Assembly (NCBI GenBank): GCA_964236735.1
Contig: CAXSFM010000002.1
Location: forward strand, 186,001 to 250,000
Length of the DNA stretch: 64,000 bases
From: JAIVJG01 sp964236735
GTDB taxonomy: Bacteria; Acidobacteriota; Blastocatellia; Pyrinomonadales; Pyrinomonadaceae
Direction: 5' to 3'
The translations under genes were made by a program, and so were the position numbers. How positions within the stretch are numbered: position 1 is the first letter of the stretch; the number at the start of each line of letters is the position of its first letter. Under the pieces are notes generated by a model that saw nothing but the letters and a program-made list of their open reading frames with translations, had not been told where the DNA came from and searched no databases. Below are positions 44,124-53,275 of the stretch, piece by piece.

Positions 44124-44345
44124 TCAGGATGCCAACTGATAAATCGCCGGACGATAGCGCGGCGCAGGGATCGGTTTGCCTTCGGCGCAGGCCGCTTCCA
44201 GCCAGAGCCGTTTGGCATTTTCAACTTCGGCCAGAGCCGCAGACGGTGATTCGCCGAAAGCCGAGCACATCGCCAAGTCCGGGATGTCAGCGATGTAGCC
44301 TTCATCTTCTTCACTGTAGAAAATGTTGATGTGATAGTCTTTCAT
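44124..44345 (-). CDS. hicB: HicB-family antitoxin
   Basis: 73 residues from ATG 44345. The compact HicB fold is shown by INIFYSEEDEGYIADIPDLA, CSAFGESPSAALAEVENA and PAPRYRPAIYQ. No C-terminal DNA-binding extension is present, so it is the short HicB form. Its ATG coincides with the end of the upstream toxin gene, indicating coupled translation. It would bind and block the HicA mRNA interferase. Confidence 0.85.
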   Translation of the reverse strand: MKDYHINIFYSEEDEGYIADIPDLAMCSAFGESPSAALAEVENAKRLWLEAACAEGKPIPAPRYRPAIYQLAS

Positions 44346-44596
44346 TAGTCTTCTTCCAAGCGCAAATTATACATCTCCACTAGACGGAGAAACTGGCTGA
44401 TCTGATACGGCTTCGCCTTGCCTTGAACTTCCTGCAAGTTTAGCAATTCTGACACCTCCGGGTGAATGAAGATATGATGACTTCCGCTCGTGCGAGTGAG
44501 TCGAAATCCAAAAGCCTCGACCAGGGTCACCATTTCGCTGAAGCGAAAATTTCTCGGACTCGTGACTGCCTTCCGCAGTAGCTTCTGTTTCTTCAT
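44345..44596 (-). CDS. hicA: HicA-family mRNA interferase toxin
   Basis: 83 residues from ATG 44596. The fold is indicated by RFSEMVTLVEAFGFRLTRTS followed by the catalytic-His motif GSHHIFIHPEV and the C-terminal YQISQFLRLVEMYNL. HicA toxins cleave mRNA in a dsRBD-like fold. The chain is slightly longer than the usual 60-80 residues. It is followed immediately by hicB and lies about 35 bp behind glmS. Confidence 0.85.
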   Translation of the reverse strand: MKKQKLLRKAVTSPRNFRFSEMVTLVEAFGFRLTRTSGSHHIFIHPEVSELLNLQEVQGKAKPYQISQFLRLVEMYNLRLEED

Positions 44597-44629
44597 CAAG
44601 CGTGCCGGATTGTTTTTGAACCTTTGTGG

Positions 44630-46489
44630 CTACTCCACCGTCACCGACTTCGCCAGATTGCGCGGTTGATCCACGTCACAGCCGCGCCTGACCGCGATGT
44701 GATAGGCGAGCAGTTGCAAGGGGATGATGGAGAGAATCGGCGAGAGCAGGTCTGACGCTTCCGGTATTTCAATCTTAAAATCCGAGACGGTGGACGACAT
44801 CTCGTCGCCTTCCGTCAGGATGGAGAGGATGACGCCCTCGCGCGCTTTGACTTCGACGATGTTCGAGTGCGTCTTTTCATAACGCAACTCGGAAGCTTTG
44901 TTGCCCGACTCGCGCGTGTTGATGATGACGACCGGCAGGCGCTCGTCAATCAGCGCGTTCGGCCCGTGCTTCATCTCGCCCGCCGGATAGCCTTCGGCGT
45001 GGATGTAGGAAATCTCCTTGAGCTTCAACGCGCCTTCGAGCGCGACGGGGAAGTTGATGCCGCGCCCCAAATAGAGAAAATCCGTCGAGCGGAAAAACTC
45101 TTTCGCCAACTCTTCAATCTCATCCGACTCTGAAAGCAGGTGCTCGATCTTGACGGGCAGTTCTGCGAGTTGCTGCGCGTGATAGCGCGCCGCACTCTCA
45201 TCGAGCGCGCCGCGCAAGCTCCCCAAGTACATGCCGAAGAGATAGAGCGCGATCATCTGCGAAGTGAAAGCCTTCGTCGAGGCGACGCCGATCTCCGGCC
45301 CGGCGTGCGTCAAAATCGTGCCGTCTGATTCGCGCGTAATCATCGAACCCTGCACGTTGCAGATGGAGAGAATCTTCGCGCCGTGTCTCTTCGCTTCACG
45401 AAGCGCGGCGATGGTGTCGGCGGTTTCGCCCGATTGCGAGATGACGAGCAGCAGCGTCCGCTCGTCAATCACGGGGTCGCGATAGCGAAACTCCGAAGCG
45501 TAATCAACTTCGACGGGGACGCGCGCGAGTTGCTCGATCATGTACTTGCCGGCGAGTCCGGCGTGCCAGCTTGTGCCGCACGCGGCGATCATCACGCGGT
45601 CGAACGATTTGAACTCCTGCGGCGTGATGTTCATCTCGTCGAGATAGACGCGCCCCGTGTCGAGCGAGAGACGCCCCTGCACGGTGTCGCGGACGGCGCG
45701 CGGCTGCTCGTAAATTTCCTTGAGCATGAAATGCTTGAAGCCGCCCTTCTCCGCCATGATCGGGTCCCAGGTGATGCGCTGTTGCTGCGGCTCGACCGCG
45801 TTGCCCTCGAAGTCCGAGACGCGCACGCCGTCGCTCGTGAGAATCGCGATCTCGCCATCGCCCAAGAAAAACACGTCACGCGTGTGTTGCAGGATGGGCG
45901 GAATGTCTGACGCGACGAAGTATTCGCCGTCGCCGAGACCGATGACGACGGGCGGCCCCTGCCGGACGGCGATGATCGTGTCCGGCTCGTCCGTCGAGAT
46001 AATCGAGAGCGCGAAGATGCCGCGCAAATCTGCGACGGTGCGGCGCACAGCCCGCTCGAAAGAGTCGTCCTCTTTCAAATATTCTTCGATGAGATGCGCG
46101 ACGACTTCCGTGTCCGTCTCTGTCACGAAGCGGTGGTCGCGCGCGCGCAGGCGTTCTTTGAGCTGGACGTAGTTTTCGATGATGCCGTTGTGGACGACGA
46201 CGATGCGTCCCGTGCAATCGCGATGCGGGTGCGCGTTTTCTTCCGTCGGTCGCCCGTGCGTCGCCCAGCGCGTGTGGCCGATGCCGTAAGTGCCGTCGAG
46301 CGGCTTCAAGCGAATCGCTTCTTCGAGATTGCGGAGCTTGCCTTCGGCGCGGCGCACGTCGAGATGATGCGCCTCATCCACGACGGCGATCCCCGCCGAA
46401 TCGTAGCCGCGATATTCGAGCTTCCGCAGCCCTTCGATAATCACGGGCACGACCTGTTTGTTTCCGACGTATCCGACAATGCCACACAT
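44630..46489 (-). CDS. glmS: Glutamine-fructose-6-phosphate aminotransferase (isomerizing)
   Basis: 619 residues. The N-terminal glutaminase Cys2 is in MCGIVGYVGNKQVVPVIIEG, with GLRKLEYRGYDSAG nearby. Two SIS domains follow (IAACGTSWHAGLAGKYMIEQ; VISQSGETADTIAALREAKR) and the C-terminus ends DQPRNLAKSVTVE. The enzyme makes glucosamine-6-phosphate from fructose-6-phosphate and glutamine for peptidoglycan and LPS precursors. No glmS ribozyme is evident in the short gap upstream. glmU and yvcK lie upstream on the same strand, with a toxin-antitoxin pair inserted between. Confidence 0.95.
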   Translation of the reverse strand: MCGIVGYVGNKQVVPVIIEGLRKLEYRGYDSAGIAVVDEAHHLDVRRAEGKLRNLEEAIRLKPLDGTYGIGHTRWATHGRPTEENAHPHRDCTGRIVVVHNGIIENYVQLKERLRARDHRFVTETDTEVVAHLIEEYLKEDDSFERAVRRTVADLRGIFALSIISTDEPDTIIAVRQGPPVVIGLGDGEYFVASDIPPILQHTRDVFFLGDGEIAILTSDGVRVSDFEGNAVEPQQQRITWDPIMAEKGGFKHFMLKEIYEQPRAVRDTVQGRLSLDTGRVYLDEMNITPQEFKSFDRVMIAACGTSWHAGLAGKYMIEQLARVPVEVDYASEFRYRDPVIDERTLLLVISQSGETADTIAALREAKRHGAKILSICNVQGSMITRESDGTILTHAGPEIGVASTKAFTSQMIALYLFGMYLGSLRGALDESAARYHAQQLAELPVKIEHLLSESDEIEELAKEFFRSTDFLYLGRGINFPVALEGALKLKEISYIHAEGYPAGEMKHGPNALIDERLPVVIINTRESGNKASELRYEKTHSNIVEVKAREGVILSILTEGDEMSSTVSDFKIEIPEASDLLSPILSIIPLQLLAYHIAVRRGCDVDQPRNLAKSVTVE

Positions 46490-46597
46490 AAAGTTAATCC
46501 TTCGGGTTTAATCTGGACTCAAATCAACAGATGATTGCGTATCGCAAACTCTAAGAATTGTGAGAAGCAGCGAGAACGATAATTGTTGGCCTGACTA

Positions 46598-46921
46598 TCA
46601 AGCGACACGCGACAGAGCTTCTTCGACCTCACGCGGCAAGACGATCAGGATGAAATAATCTGCGGAATAAATTGCGGTGTCTCCCGCGTCATCAATCACC
46701 GACATCAATCCGTTTGCAAGCGGCATGACCTGATACAGCTTGCGCGTCTGTAACAACTCCGGGTCATCGGTCGCCACGCAAATGGCGAAAATTTGTCCTG
46801 ACACAGTCGGCGCGTTTTGCGACGTGTACTGAAAAACCCTTGAGGGCTTTTGCTCTCCGCGTAAAATCGCGCCGCCTTCACGAACGCTCTCGATTAACTC
46901 TCCGAATAATTCTTCGTTCAT
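46598..46921 (-). CDS. Chimeric antitoxin: HigA-like N-terminus joined to a small non-HTH domain
   Basis: 107 residues, overlapping the toxin stop by ATGA. The first 32 residues (MNEELFGELIESVREGGAIL ... KPSRVF) match the toxin-neutralising N-terminus of HigA-2/RelB-like transcriptional-regulator antitoxins. The helix-turn-helix that normally follows is absent. In its place is a domain of about 70 residues (QIFAICVATDDPELLQTRKL, IYSADYFILIVLPREVEEAL) of a type otherwise found as a free-standing small protein in cyanobacteria and others. It probably neutralises the toxin but cannot repress the operon by the usual route. Confidence 0.65.
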   Translation of the reverse strand: MNEELFGELIESVREGGAILRGEQKPSRVFQYTSQNAPTVSGQIFAICVATDDPELLQTRKLYQVMPLANGLMSVIDDAGDTAIYSADYFILIVLPREVEEALSRVA

Positions 46922-47235
46922 GAAAATTCTCCCTCGACCGTCGCGCGCAAAACTTTGAGTTCCTTGTCCGTCACATCCTGCCGCTCATTCTTGGCATAAG
47001 CCGTGAGCATGAGAATCGTGTCGCGCCTGACTGACCAGTAATAAATGATTCGCGCTCCACCGCTTTTTCCCTGTCCCGCTACCGCCCAACGAACTTTGCG
47101 GATACCTCCGCTGCCCTTTATGACCTCACCGATGTCCGGTCGCTCCACTAACACCTGCTGCAAGCGACTGTACTCTTCATCACTCAGCAACGACATCATC
47201 CGCCGCGTAAAAGATGTCGTCTCCACAAAGATCAT
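46918..47235 (-). CDS. RelE/HigB-type toxin
   Basis: 105 residues from ATG 47235. RelE-superfamily features: EEYSRLQQVLVERPDIGEVI, IRKVRWAVAGQGKSGGARII, then YYWSVRRDTILMLTAYAKNE. These match HigB-2-like toxins that cleave mRNA on ribosomes. It is followed by the chimeric antitoxin with a 4-bp overlap (toxin first, as in higBA). The pair is inserted between glmU and glmS. Confidence 0.82.
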   Translation of the reverse strand: MIFVETTSFTRRMMSLLSDEEYSRLQQVLVERPDIGEVIKGSGGIRKVRWAVAGQGKSGGARIIYYWSVRRDTILMLTAYAKNERQDVTDKELKVLRATVEGEFS

Positions 47236-47267
47236 CTGTAACTAAACGCCCTACGATGAAACAATCA

Positions 47268-48803
<1,536 letters not shown>

Positions 48804-48811
48804 ATTGTAAT

Positions 48812-49861
48812 TCAGCGTGTGGCGACGGCGTCGGTCGTCAACGCACGGCTCGCGCGAGCCTGCTCGTAACAGGCGACGATGACGCGCGCCAATTTCTCCG
48901 GGCTGTGCCGCACTTTCTCGCCCTCATCCAGCAAGTCCGCGCGGACGACTTCCGTCTCGTCGCCATAAGTTTTTTCCAACTGATGATCGTTCATGCCGAT
49001 TTGTTGCGCGCCCTCAGAAGCGTAGCGCGCGGCTTGCTCTTCGCTGATCGGGCGTTCGTTGGCGACGACGTAATCGAAGTTAATTTCAGGCGCATAACGG
49101 CGCGCCACTTCGATGTGCTTCCGCGCCGTGTAGCCGTCGGTCTCGCCCGGCTGCGTCATCAAGTTGCAGATAAAAATTTTGATGGCGCGCGATGCGCCGA
49201 TGCATTCGGCCACGCGCGCCACGAGCAGGTTCGGCAGGATGCTCGTGTAGAGCGAGCCGGGGCCGATGGTGATGATGTCGGCGGCGCGAATCGCCGTCAG
49301 CGCTTCGGGCAGCGGAAGGCACTGCTCCGGTTCGAGACGCAAATGTTTGATGGGTACATGCGAAGCTGTAATGCGTGTCTCGCCGCGCACCTCCGTGCCG
49401 TCTTCGAGTTCAGCGACAAGGCGCGCATCGCTCAAAGTTGAGGGATAAATGCGTCCCTTGCTGGCGAGCACTTCTGATGAAAGTCGCACGGCCTCGACGA
49501 AATCGCCGGTCACTTCCGTCAGCGCGGCGAGGAAGAGATTACCGAAGCTATGTCCGCCGAGATTGCCGTCGCCGGGAAAGCGATAGCGAAACAGACGCGA
49601 GAGGAGTGTCGAATCTTCAGAGAGCGCGACCATGCAGTTGCGTATGTCGCCGGGCGGGAGCATCTGTAGCTCGTCTCGCAGGCGACCGGAACTGCCGCCG
49701 TCGTCCGAGACGGTGACGATGGCCGAGAGCGCATCGAGCCACACGCCGCCGAGTTGAGAGTTGCCGACGAGATTTTTGAGGCCGGCCAGCACCGTCGAGA
49801 GTCCCGTGCCTCCGCCGATGGCGACCAACTTCAGCCCGTTTTCCGTTTCGTCCTGCAACAA
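48812..49861 (-). CDS. yvcK: YvcK/GlmR-family UDP-sugar-binding regulator (CofD-like fold)
   Basis: The start at TTG 49861 was chosen because GAGGGA lies seven bases upstream and the family normally begins just before the glycine-rich loop; a TTG at 49933 is an alternative. About 349 residues with LVAIGGGTGLSTVLAGLK, AIVTVSDDGGSSGRLRDEL, GDGNLGGHSFGNLFLAAL and TIGPGSLYTSILPNLLV. In Bacillus and Listeria, YvcK (GlmR) binds UDP-GlcNAc, and B. subtilis GlmR stimulates GlmS. Here it sits directly upstream of glmU with glmS nearby, which fits that role. Confidence 0.88.
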   Translation of the reverse strand: MLQDETENGLKLVAIGGGTGLSTVLAGLKNLVGNSQLGGVWLDALSAIVTVSDDGGSSGRLRDELQMLPPGDIRNCMVALSEDSTLLSRLFRYRFPGDGNLGGHSFGNLFLAALTEVTGDFVEAVRLSSEVLASKGRIYPSTLSDARLVAELEDGTEVRGETRITASHVPIKHLRLEPEQCLPLPEALTAIRAADIITIGPGSLYTSILPNLLVARVAECIGASRAIKIFICNLMTQPGETDGYTARKHIEVARRYAPEINFDYVVANERPISEEQAARYASEGAQQIGMNDHQLEKTYGDETEVVRADLLDEGEKVRHSPEKLARVIVACYEQARASRALTTDAVATR

Positions 49862-50001
49862 ATCTCTTTCCCTCAGGTCAAGGCACAACGCGCGCGAATT
49901 TATCTCCGCGTTGAAATCATACTCAAAAGACAATGGGTTTGAAAGTAGTGAGCGCAGACTTGAAGACTAACGTCCTCAAGGGAAGGCGGGTCGTAAATCA
50001 T

Positions 50002-50979
50002 TCAGGAGCGTGAAGCGGCATAAACAATGCGCTCGAACTCAGGCTCGTTACGCAAAAGCGAGAGATCGGGATCGTGCTGCGCGCGCACACGCAAAGCGGG
50101 TTTCAATTCGAGCGCGCGTTCCAGAGATTGAAGCGCGAATTCGACCGAGCCGAGGCGCGCGCGCGTCGCCGCCAGCGCATAATGGCTATCAGGCGACTCA
50201 GGCTCGCGTTTGACCGCGCGCTCGAACATCTCCTGCGCCGCCACGTAATCGCCGCGATTCAGTTCAATGACTCCGCGGTCGTAGAGCGACTCGGCATCGC
50301 GTGGCAGCGACGCTTCTGTCCGCAGCCGCGCCTCGGCGATGGACAGATAAGTTCTCGCGCGTGCGGTTACTTCCACGACGCCGGAATGTTGTTCGATGAG
50401 CGCGCGAAACAGGCCGCGCGCATCCGTGAAACGTCCGCGCGTAAACTCTTTGTGCGCGCGCTCGAAAGCCTTCAACGCGGCGGCTTCATCAACCGTCGGC
50501 TTGCGTGGCGGCGGCGGCGCTGGTTTCGGAACATGCCTGACTGCCGGCGCTGTCTTGGTAGGTCGCGCTTTGGTGGCTGCGGGAGCGGGCGCAACCTTCC
50601 TGACAGGTTGTGGCTTAGGTGCAGCAGCTTTCGCCTTGCTCGCAGGAGTTGTGCGTGATGTAGCGCTGGCTTTCTTGGGCGACGCGGTGATCTTGGCCTT
50701 TTTCGTCGCTGGCATCGCTTTAGTTTGTTTGGTTGTGGGGCGTGACGCCTTGACGGGAGTCTTGACCGATGAGGCTTTGGTTGATGTGGCTTTGGACTTT
50801 TTGACCGGAGTGGCTTTGCGTACCGGCGCTTTCTCCGCCGCAGAGCGTTTCGGTTTGGGCTGTGGCCGGGCGGACTTAGCAGTCAGCTTGCGGCTTTTGG
50901 CCGAAGACTTTGTTGATACGCTCTGCGATGCGGGGCGGGTGGCTGATCTTTTGGCACCCTTAATGACTGGATCGCTCAT
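50002..50979 (-). CDS. Histone H1-like basic tail fused to TPR repeats
   Basis: About 325 residues from ATG 50979 (MSDPVIKGAK). Residues 1-155 are extremely rich in Lys, Ala, Pro, Thr and Ser with KKA/AKS-type steps (KSKATSTKASSVKTPVKA), like the C-terminal tail of histone H1 or bacterial AlgP/Hc1-like proteins. Residues about 165-325 form four to five tetratricopeptide repeats (AFERAHKEFTRGRFTDARGL; YDRGVIELNRGDYVAAQEMF). The basic part could bind nucleic acid or act as a flexible linker, and the TPRs could bind protein. No close family was recognised. Confidence 0.65.
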   Translation of the reverse strand: MSDPVIKGAKRSATRPASQSVSTKSSAKSRKLTAKSARPQPKPKRSAAEKAPVRKATPVKKSKATSTKASSVKTPVKASRPTTKQTKAMPATKKAKITASPKKASATSRTTPASKAKAAAPKPQPVRKVAPAPAATKARPTKTAPAVRHVPKPAPPPPRKPTVDEAAALKAFERAHKEFTRGRFTDARGLFRALIEQHSGVVEVTARARTYLSIAEARLRTEASLPRDAESLYDRGVIELNRGDYVAAQEMFERAVKREPESPDSHYALAATRARLGSVEFALQSLERALELKPALRVRAQHDPDLSLLRNEPEFERIVYAASRS

Positions 50980-51330
50980 GCGAAGCACTCGGTTTTGACA
51001 AATAGCCTTTAAGATGGCTGCTCAAACATGTGTCAGCCTAACACACAGTAGGTCATAAATCAACGTAGTAGTTGAGTTTGCGGGAATGCGCGACGTTTCA
51101 GTCGGCTCTGAGTCTGCCAACAGAGAAAAACAGTTGATGTCAAGTTTGGCTGTATGTTAGAGTGATTTAGAGTCGCGATGCGCGTTTATCGCACTCAGCC
51201 CAGCGATTTGATATGGCCGGAAATATGCCAAGCCTTCTTGAATCTTCAACTTAAGCTCTCAGCGGACGCCTCCTGCGGCTTCCTGCCACATCTTCAGCCC
51301 GCCCCTGCGAGAGAAAGCGCCTGTGTACGC
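50980..51330. other. Intergenic region upstream of the Roadblock gene
   Basis: About 350 bp between the divergent TPR gene and the Roadblock gene. No gene, known RNA or convincing promoter was found. The right half can be read through in the Roadblock frame from 51178, but those codons lack domain features. Confidence 0.5.
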
Positions 51331-51813
51331 ATGACAGACACTCCAATCATAATGCACGAGCAGCAATATCAGCAGCTCGGACGCATCCTTTCCAAACTTC
51401 GCAACGATTCTTTCTCGCGCGTGGTCTTTCTGGTGGACAAAAACGGCCAGCAGATCGCCGCGCAGGGCGAGATAGGTGACCTCGACACGACGAGTCTCGC
51501 GAGCCTCGCTGCCGGCAACGTTGCGGCTACTGGCGGGATGGCGCGGCTCATCGGAGAGAAAGAATTTCCCACGCTCTCGCATGAAGGCGAGCGGGAGAGC
51601 ATCCACATCTGCATCATCGGGCGCGTCCTGCTCGTCGTCGTATTCGACGAACGCTCAAGTCTCGGTCTGGTCAAACTGCGCGTCAAACAGGCTTCGCGCG
51701 AATTGGCCGCAGTGTTCGAGGAAATGTCGCGCGTCGCGGAACAAAAGAAGGCGACGGAAGAGTCGCTCTTCGCCGAAATTACAGACGACGACATAGACAG
51801 CCTGTTCAATTAA
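51331..51813 (+). CDS. mglB: Roadblock/LC7 (MglB-like) protein
   Basis: About 160 residues from ATG 51331; ATG 51352 is also possible, and a frame from 51178 adds a segment without domain features. The Roadblock fold is seen in ILSKLRNDSFSRVVFLVDKN, GEIGDLDTTSLASLAAGNVA and SIHICIIGRVLLVVVFDERS. A charged helical tail follows (EEMSRVAEQKKATEESLFAE). MglB-type proteins are GTPase-activating partners of MglA in cell polarity and motility. mglA follows after a 105-bp gap filled by an inverted repeat. Confidence 0.8.
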   Translation: MTDTPIIMHEQQYQQLGRILSKLRNDSFSRVVFLVDKNGQQIAAQGEIGDLDTTSLASLAAGNVAATGGMARLIGEKEFPTLSHEGERESIHICIIGRVLLVVVFDERSSLGLVKLRVKQASRELAAVFEEMSRVAEQKKATEESLFAEITDDDIDSLFN

Positions 51814-51907
51814 AAAGGCGAAAGGCAAAAGGTAAAAGGCAAACGTAGAGACATCAAACCTGTTCCCGATTGAACTTTTGCCCTTTGCCTTTTGCCTTTC
51901 GCCTTTT
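51813..51907. repeat. Heptamer-stem inverted repeat (GGCAAAA word) between mglB and mglA
   Basis: 51813-51843 pairs with 51877-51907 over 31 bp with two mismatches. Units are GGCAAAA with variants GGTAAAA and GGCGAAA. The 33-nt loop contains CCTGTTCCC. The arm starts at the mglB stop (TAAAAAGGC) and the other arm ends about 12 bp before the mglA ATG. It uses the same word as the element at 5336-5438 although the two are 46 kb apart. Confidence 0.85.
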
Positions 51908-51918
51908 ACCTTATCACT

Positions 51919-52503
51919 ATGACATTCATCAATTACGCTTCGCGTGAAATCAACTGCAAGATCGTGTACTACGGGCCGGGGCTGTGCGGAAAGACGACGA
52001 ACCTGCAATACATCTACGACTCGACCGCGCCGACCTCGAAGGGCAAGCTCATCAGTCTGGCGACGGAGACAGACCGCACGCTCTTTTTCGATTTCATGCC
52101 TTTGGAACTCGGCACGGTGCGCGGCTTCAAAACTCGCTTCCATCTCTACACCGTTCCGGGTCAGGTTTTCTACGACGCCTCGCGCAAGTTAATTCTCAAG
52201 GGTGTGGACGGCGTGGTCTTTGTGGCCGATAGCCAGGAAGAGCGCATGGACGCCAACATCGAGTCGCTCTACAATCTGGACGAAAATCTCAAATCCAACG
52301 GCTACGATCTGGACAAGATTCCTTACGTTCTGCAACTCAACAAGCGCGACTTGCCGAACGTCCTCCCCGTTGATGAATTGGTCGGCGAACTCAAGCGCAA
52401 GGAGGAGCCGGTTCACGAGGCCGTCGCTGCCACCGGCGCGGGCGTCTTCGACACGCTCAAGTCCGTCGCGCGTCAAGTGCTGAAACAGTTGAAGGACAGC
52501 TAA
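51919..52503 (+). CDS. mglA: MglA-like small Ras-type GTPase
   Basis: 194 residues from ATG 51919 (MTFINYASREINCK). The P-loop is GPGLCGKTTN. The switch-II region has TVPGQ in place of the Ras DxxGQ, which is characteristic of MglA, and the base-recognition motif is NKRD. The length and N-terminal VYYGPG match MglA. It works with MglB/Roadblock to set a polarity axis or regulate type IV pili or gliding. It is convergent with rimI downstream. Confidence 0.92.
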   Translation: MTFINYASREINCKIVYYGPGLCGKTTNLQYIYDSTAPTSKGKLISLATETDRTLFFDFMPLELGTVRGFKTRFHLYTVPGQVFYDASRKLILKGVDGVVFVADSQEERMDANIESLYNLDENLKSNGYDLDKIPYVLQLNKRDLPNVLPVDELVGELKRKEEPVHEAVAATGAGVFDTLKSVARQVLKQLKDS

Positions 52504-52517
52504 AAGCTCTCAAGCCG

Positions 52518-52591
52518 AAAATTAAAAATCGTGCATCGTCATAAGAAGGGAAGCGGTTTCCCTGTCTTCACGATGCACGATTTTTAATTTT
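52518..52591. terminator. Bidirectional terminator-like hairpin between mglA and rimI
   Basis: 52518-52539 (AAAATTAAAAATCGTGCATC and on) pairs perfectly with 52570-52591 over 22 bp around a 30-nt loop. A-runs on the left and T-runs on the right suit termination in both directions between convergent genes. The stem is not made of heptamers, but the loop has GGTTTCCCTGTCTTC, similar to other loops. Confidence 0.75.
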
Positions 52592-52601
52592 TCTGCTGTT
52601 G

Positions 52602-53171
52602 TTATTCCAGCGACTTAACCATCAGCAAGCCATCGCCGCCATTTGAGTAGTAGCGTGGAAGGCGTTGCGTGACGACGTAGCCGTGTCGCCGGTAAAGTTC
52701 CTGCGCGCCGTTGTTGACGGAGCGAACTTCGAGACGCATGACGCGGACGTGGCGTCTGCGGAAGCCGTCTTCGACTTTGCTCAACATGCGATTGGCGACG
52801 CCGCGCCGGCGATGCTCTGGCGCGACGCCGATAGTTGTGATGTGGCCTGTGAATTCCGGTTCGACGATGCCGACGATGAAGCCGATCATCGTTCCGCCGT
52901 CGCCCGTCACGGCGCGATACGAGACGGAGTCGGACGAGTTGAGCAAATATTCAAAAGTGTCGCGGCTGTAGGCCTCGCCGTCAACGAAGCAACGCTGGTC
53001 GAGACGCCAGCACTCGTCGAGGTGCGAAGCCGTCATCGGGCGAATGTCGTAGCGCACTCTGTGCAACGAGGTGGCAGGAGTTGTTGCCGCGCGCAATTCA
53101 TCGCCGACGATACTTGCGCTCGCCGCGTTCGACGAAAATAGACGTGAGCGAATCTTCTTCAGGACGGCCAT
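52602..53171 (-). CDS. rimI: GNAT N-acetyltransferase, RimI-like
   Basis: 189 residues. The GNAT core has IRPMTASHLDECWRLDQRCF, the acetyl-CoA loop GVAPEHRRRGVANRMLSKVE, and the C-terminal LEVRSVNNGAQELYRRHGYV, the pattern of ribosomal-protein-S18-alanine acetyltransferases. An N-terminal basic extension of about 40 residues is unusual. The closest family is RimI, but other protein N-acetyltransferases share these motifs. Confidence 0.8.
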   Translation of the reverse strand: MAVLKKIRSRLFSSNAASASIVGDELRAATTPATSLHRVRYDIRPMTASHLDECWRLDQRCFVDGEAYSRDTFEYLLNSSDSVSYRAVTGDGGTMIGFIVGIVEPEFTGHITTIGVAPEHRRRGVANRMLSKVEDGFRRRHVRVMRLEVRSVNNGAQELYRRHGYVVTQRLPRYYSNGGDGLLMVKSLE

Positions 53172-53275
53172 AAAAATTTTGGAGACAGATTAACGCTAAC
53201 CCGTGTCGAGCCGGAACGAATTTTAGCCTTTGGCCTGCCGGTTGTCACCTGTCACTCGATGAGCGTGCCGCCACG

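Noticed and set aside
42170..44329. A 719-codon open frame on the plus strand antisense to the restriction-modification gene
   Set aside because: It is Arg/His/Leu/Ala-rich with no domain pattern, lies entirely opposite a clear methylase gene, and is explained by high-GC third-position bias.
46490..46597. glmS ribozyme upstream of glmS
   Set aside because: The gap is only about 108 bp and shows no recognisable glmS ribozyme core; the preceding gene's stop lies at its edge.
51178..51330. Upstream start for the Roadblock protein
   Set aside because: The 51 added residues have no Roadblock features; homologous proteins begin near the MTDTPIIMHEQQ region.
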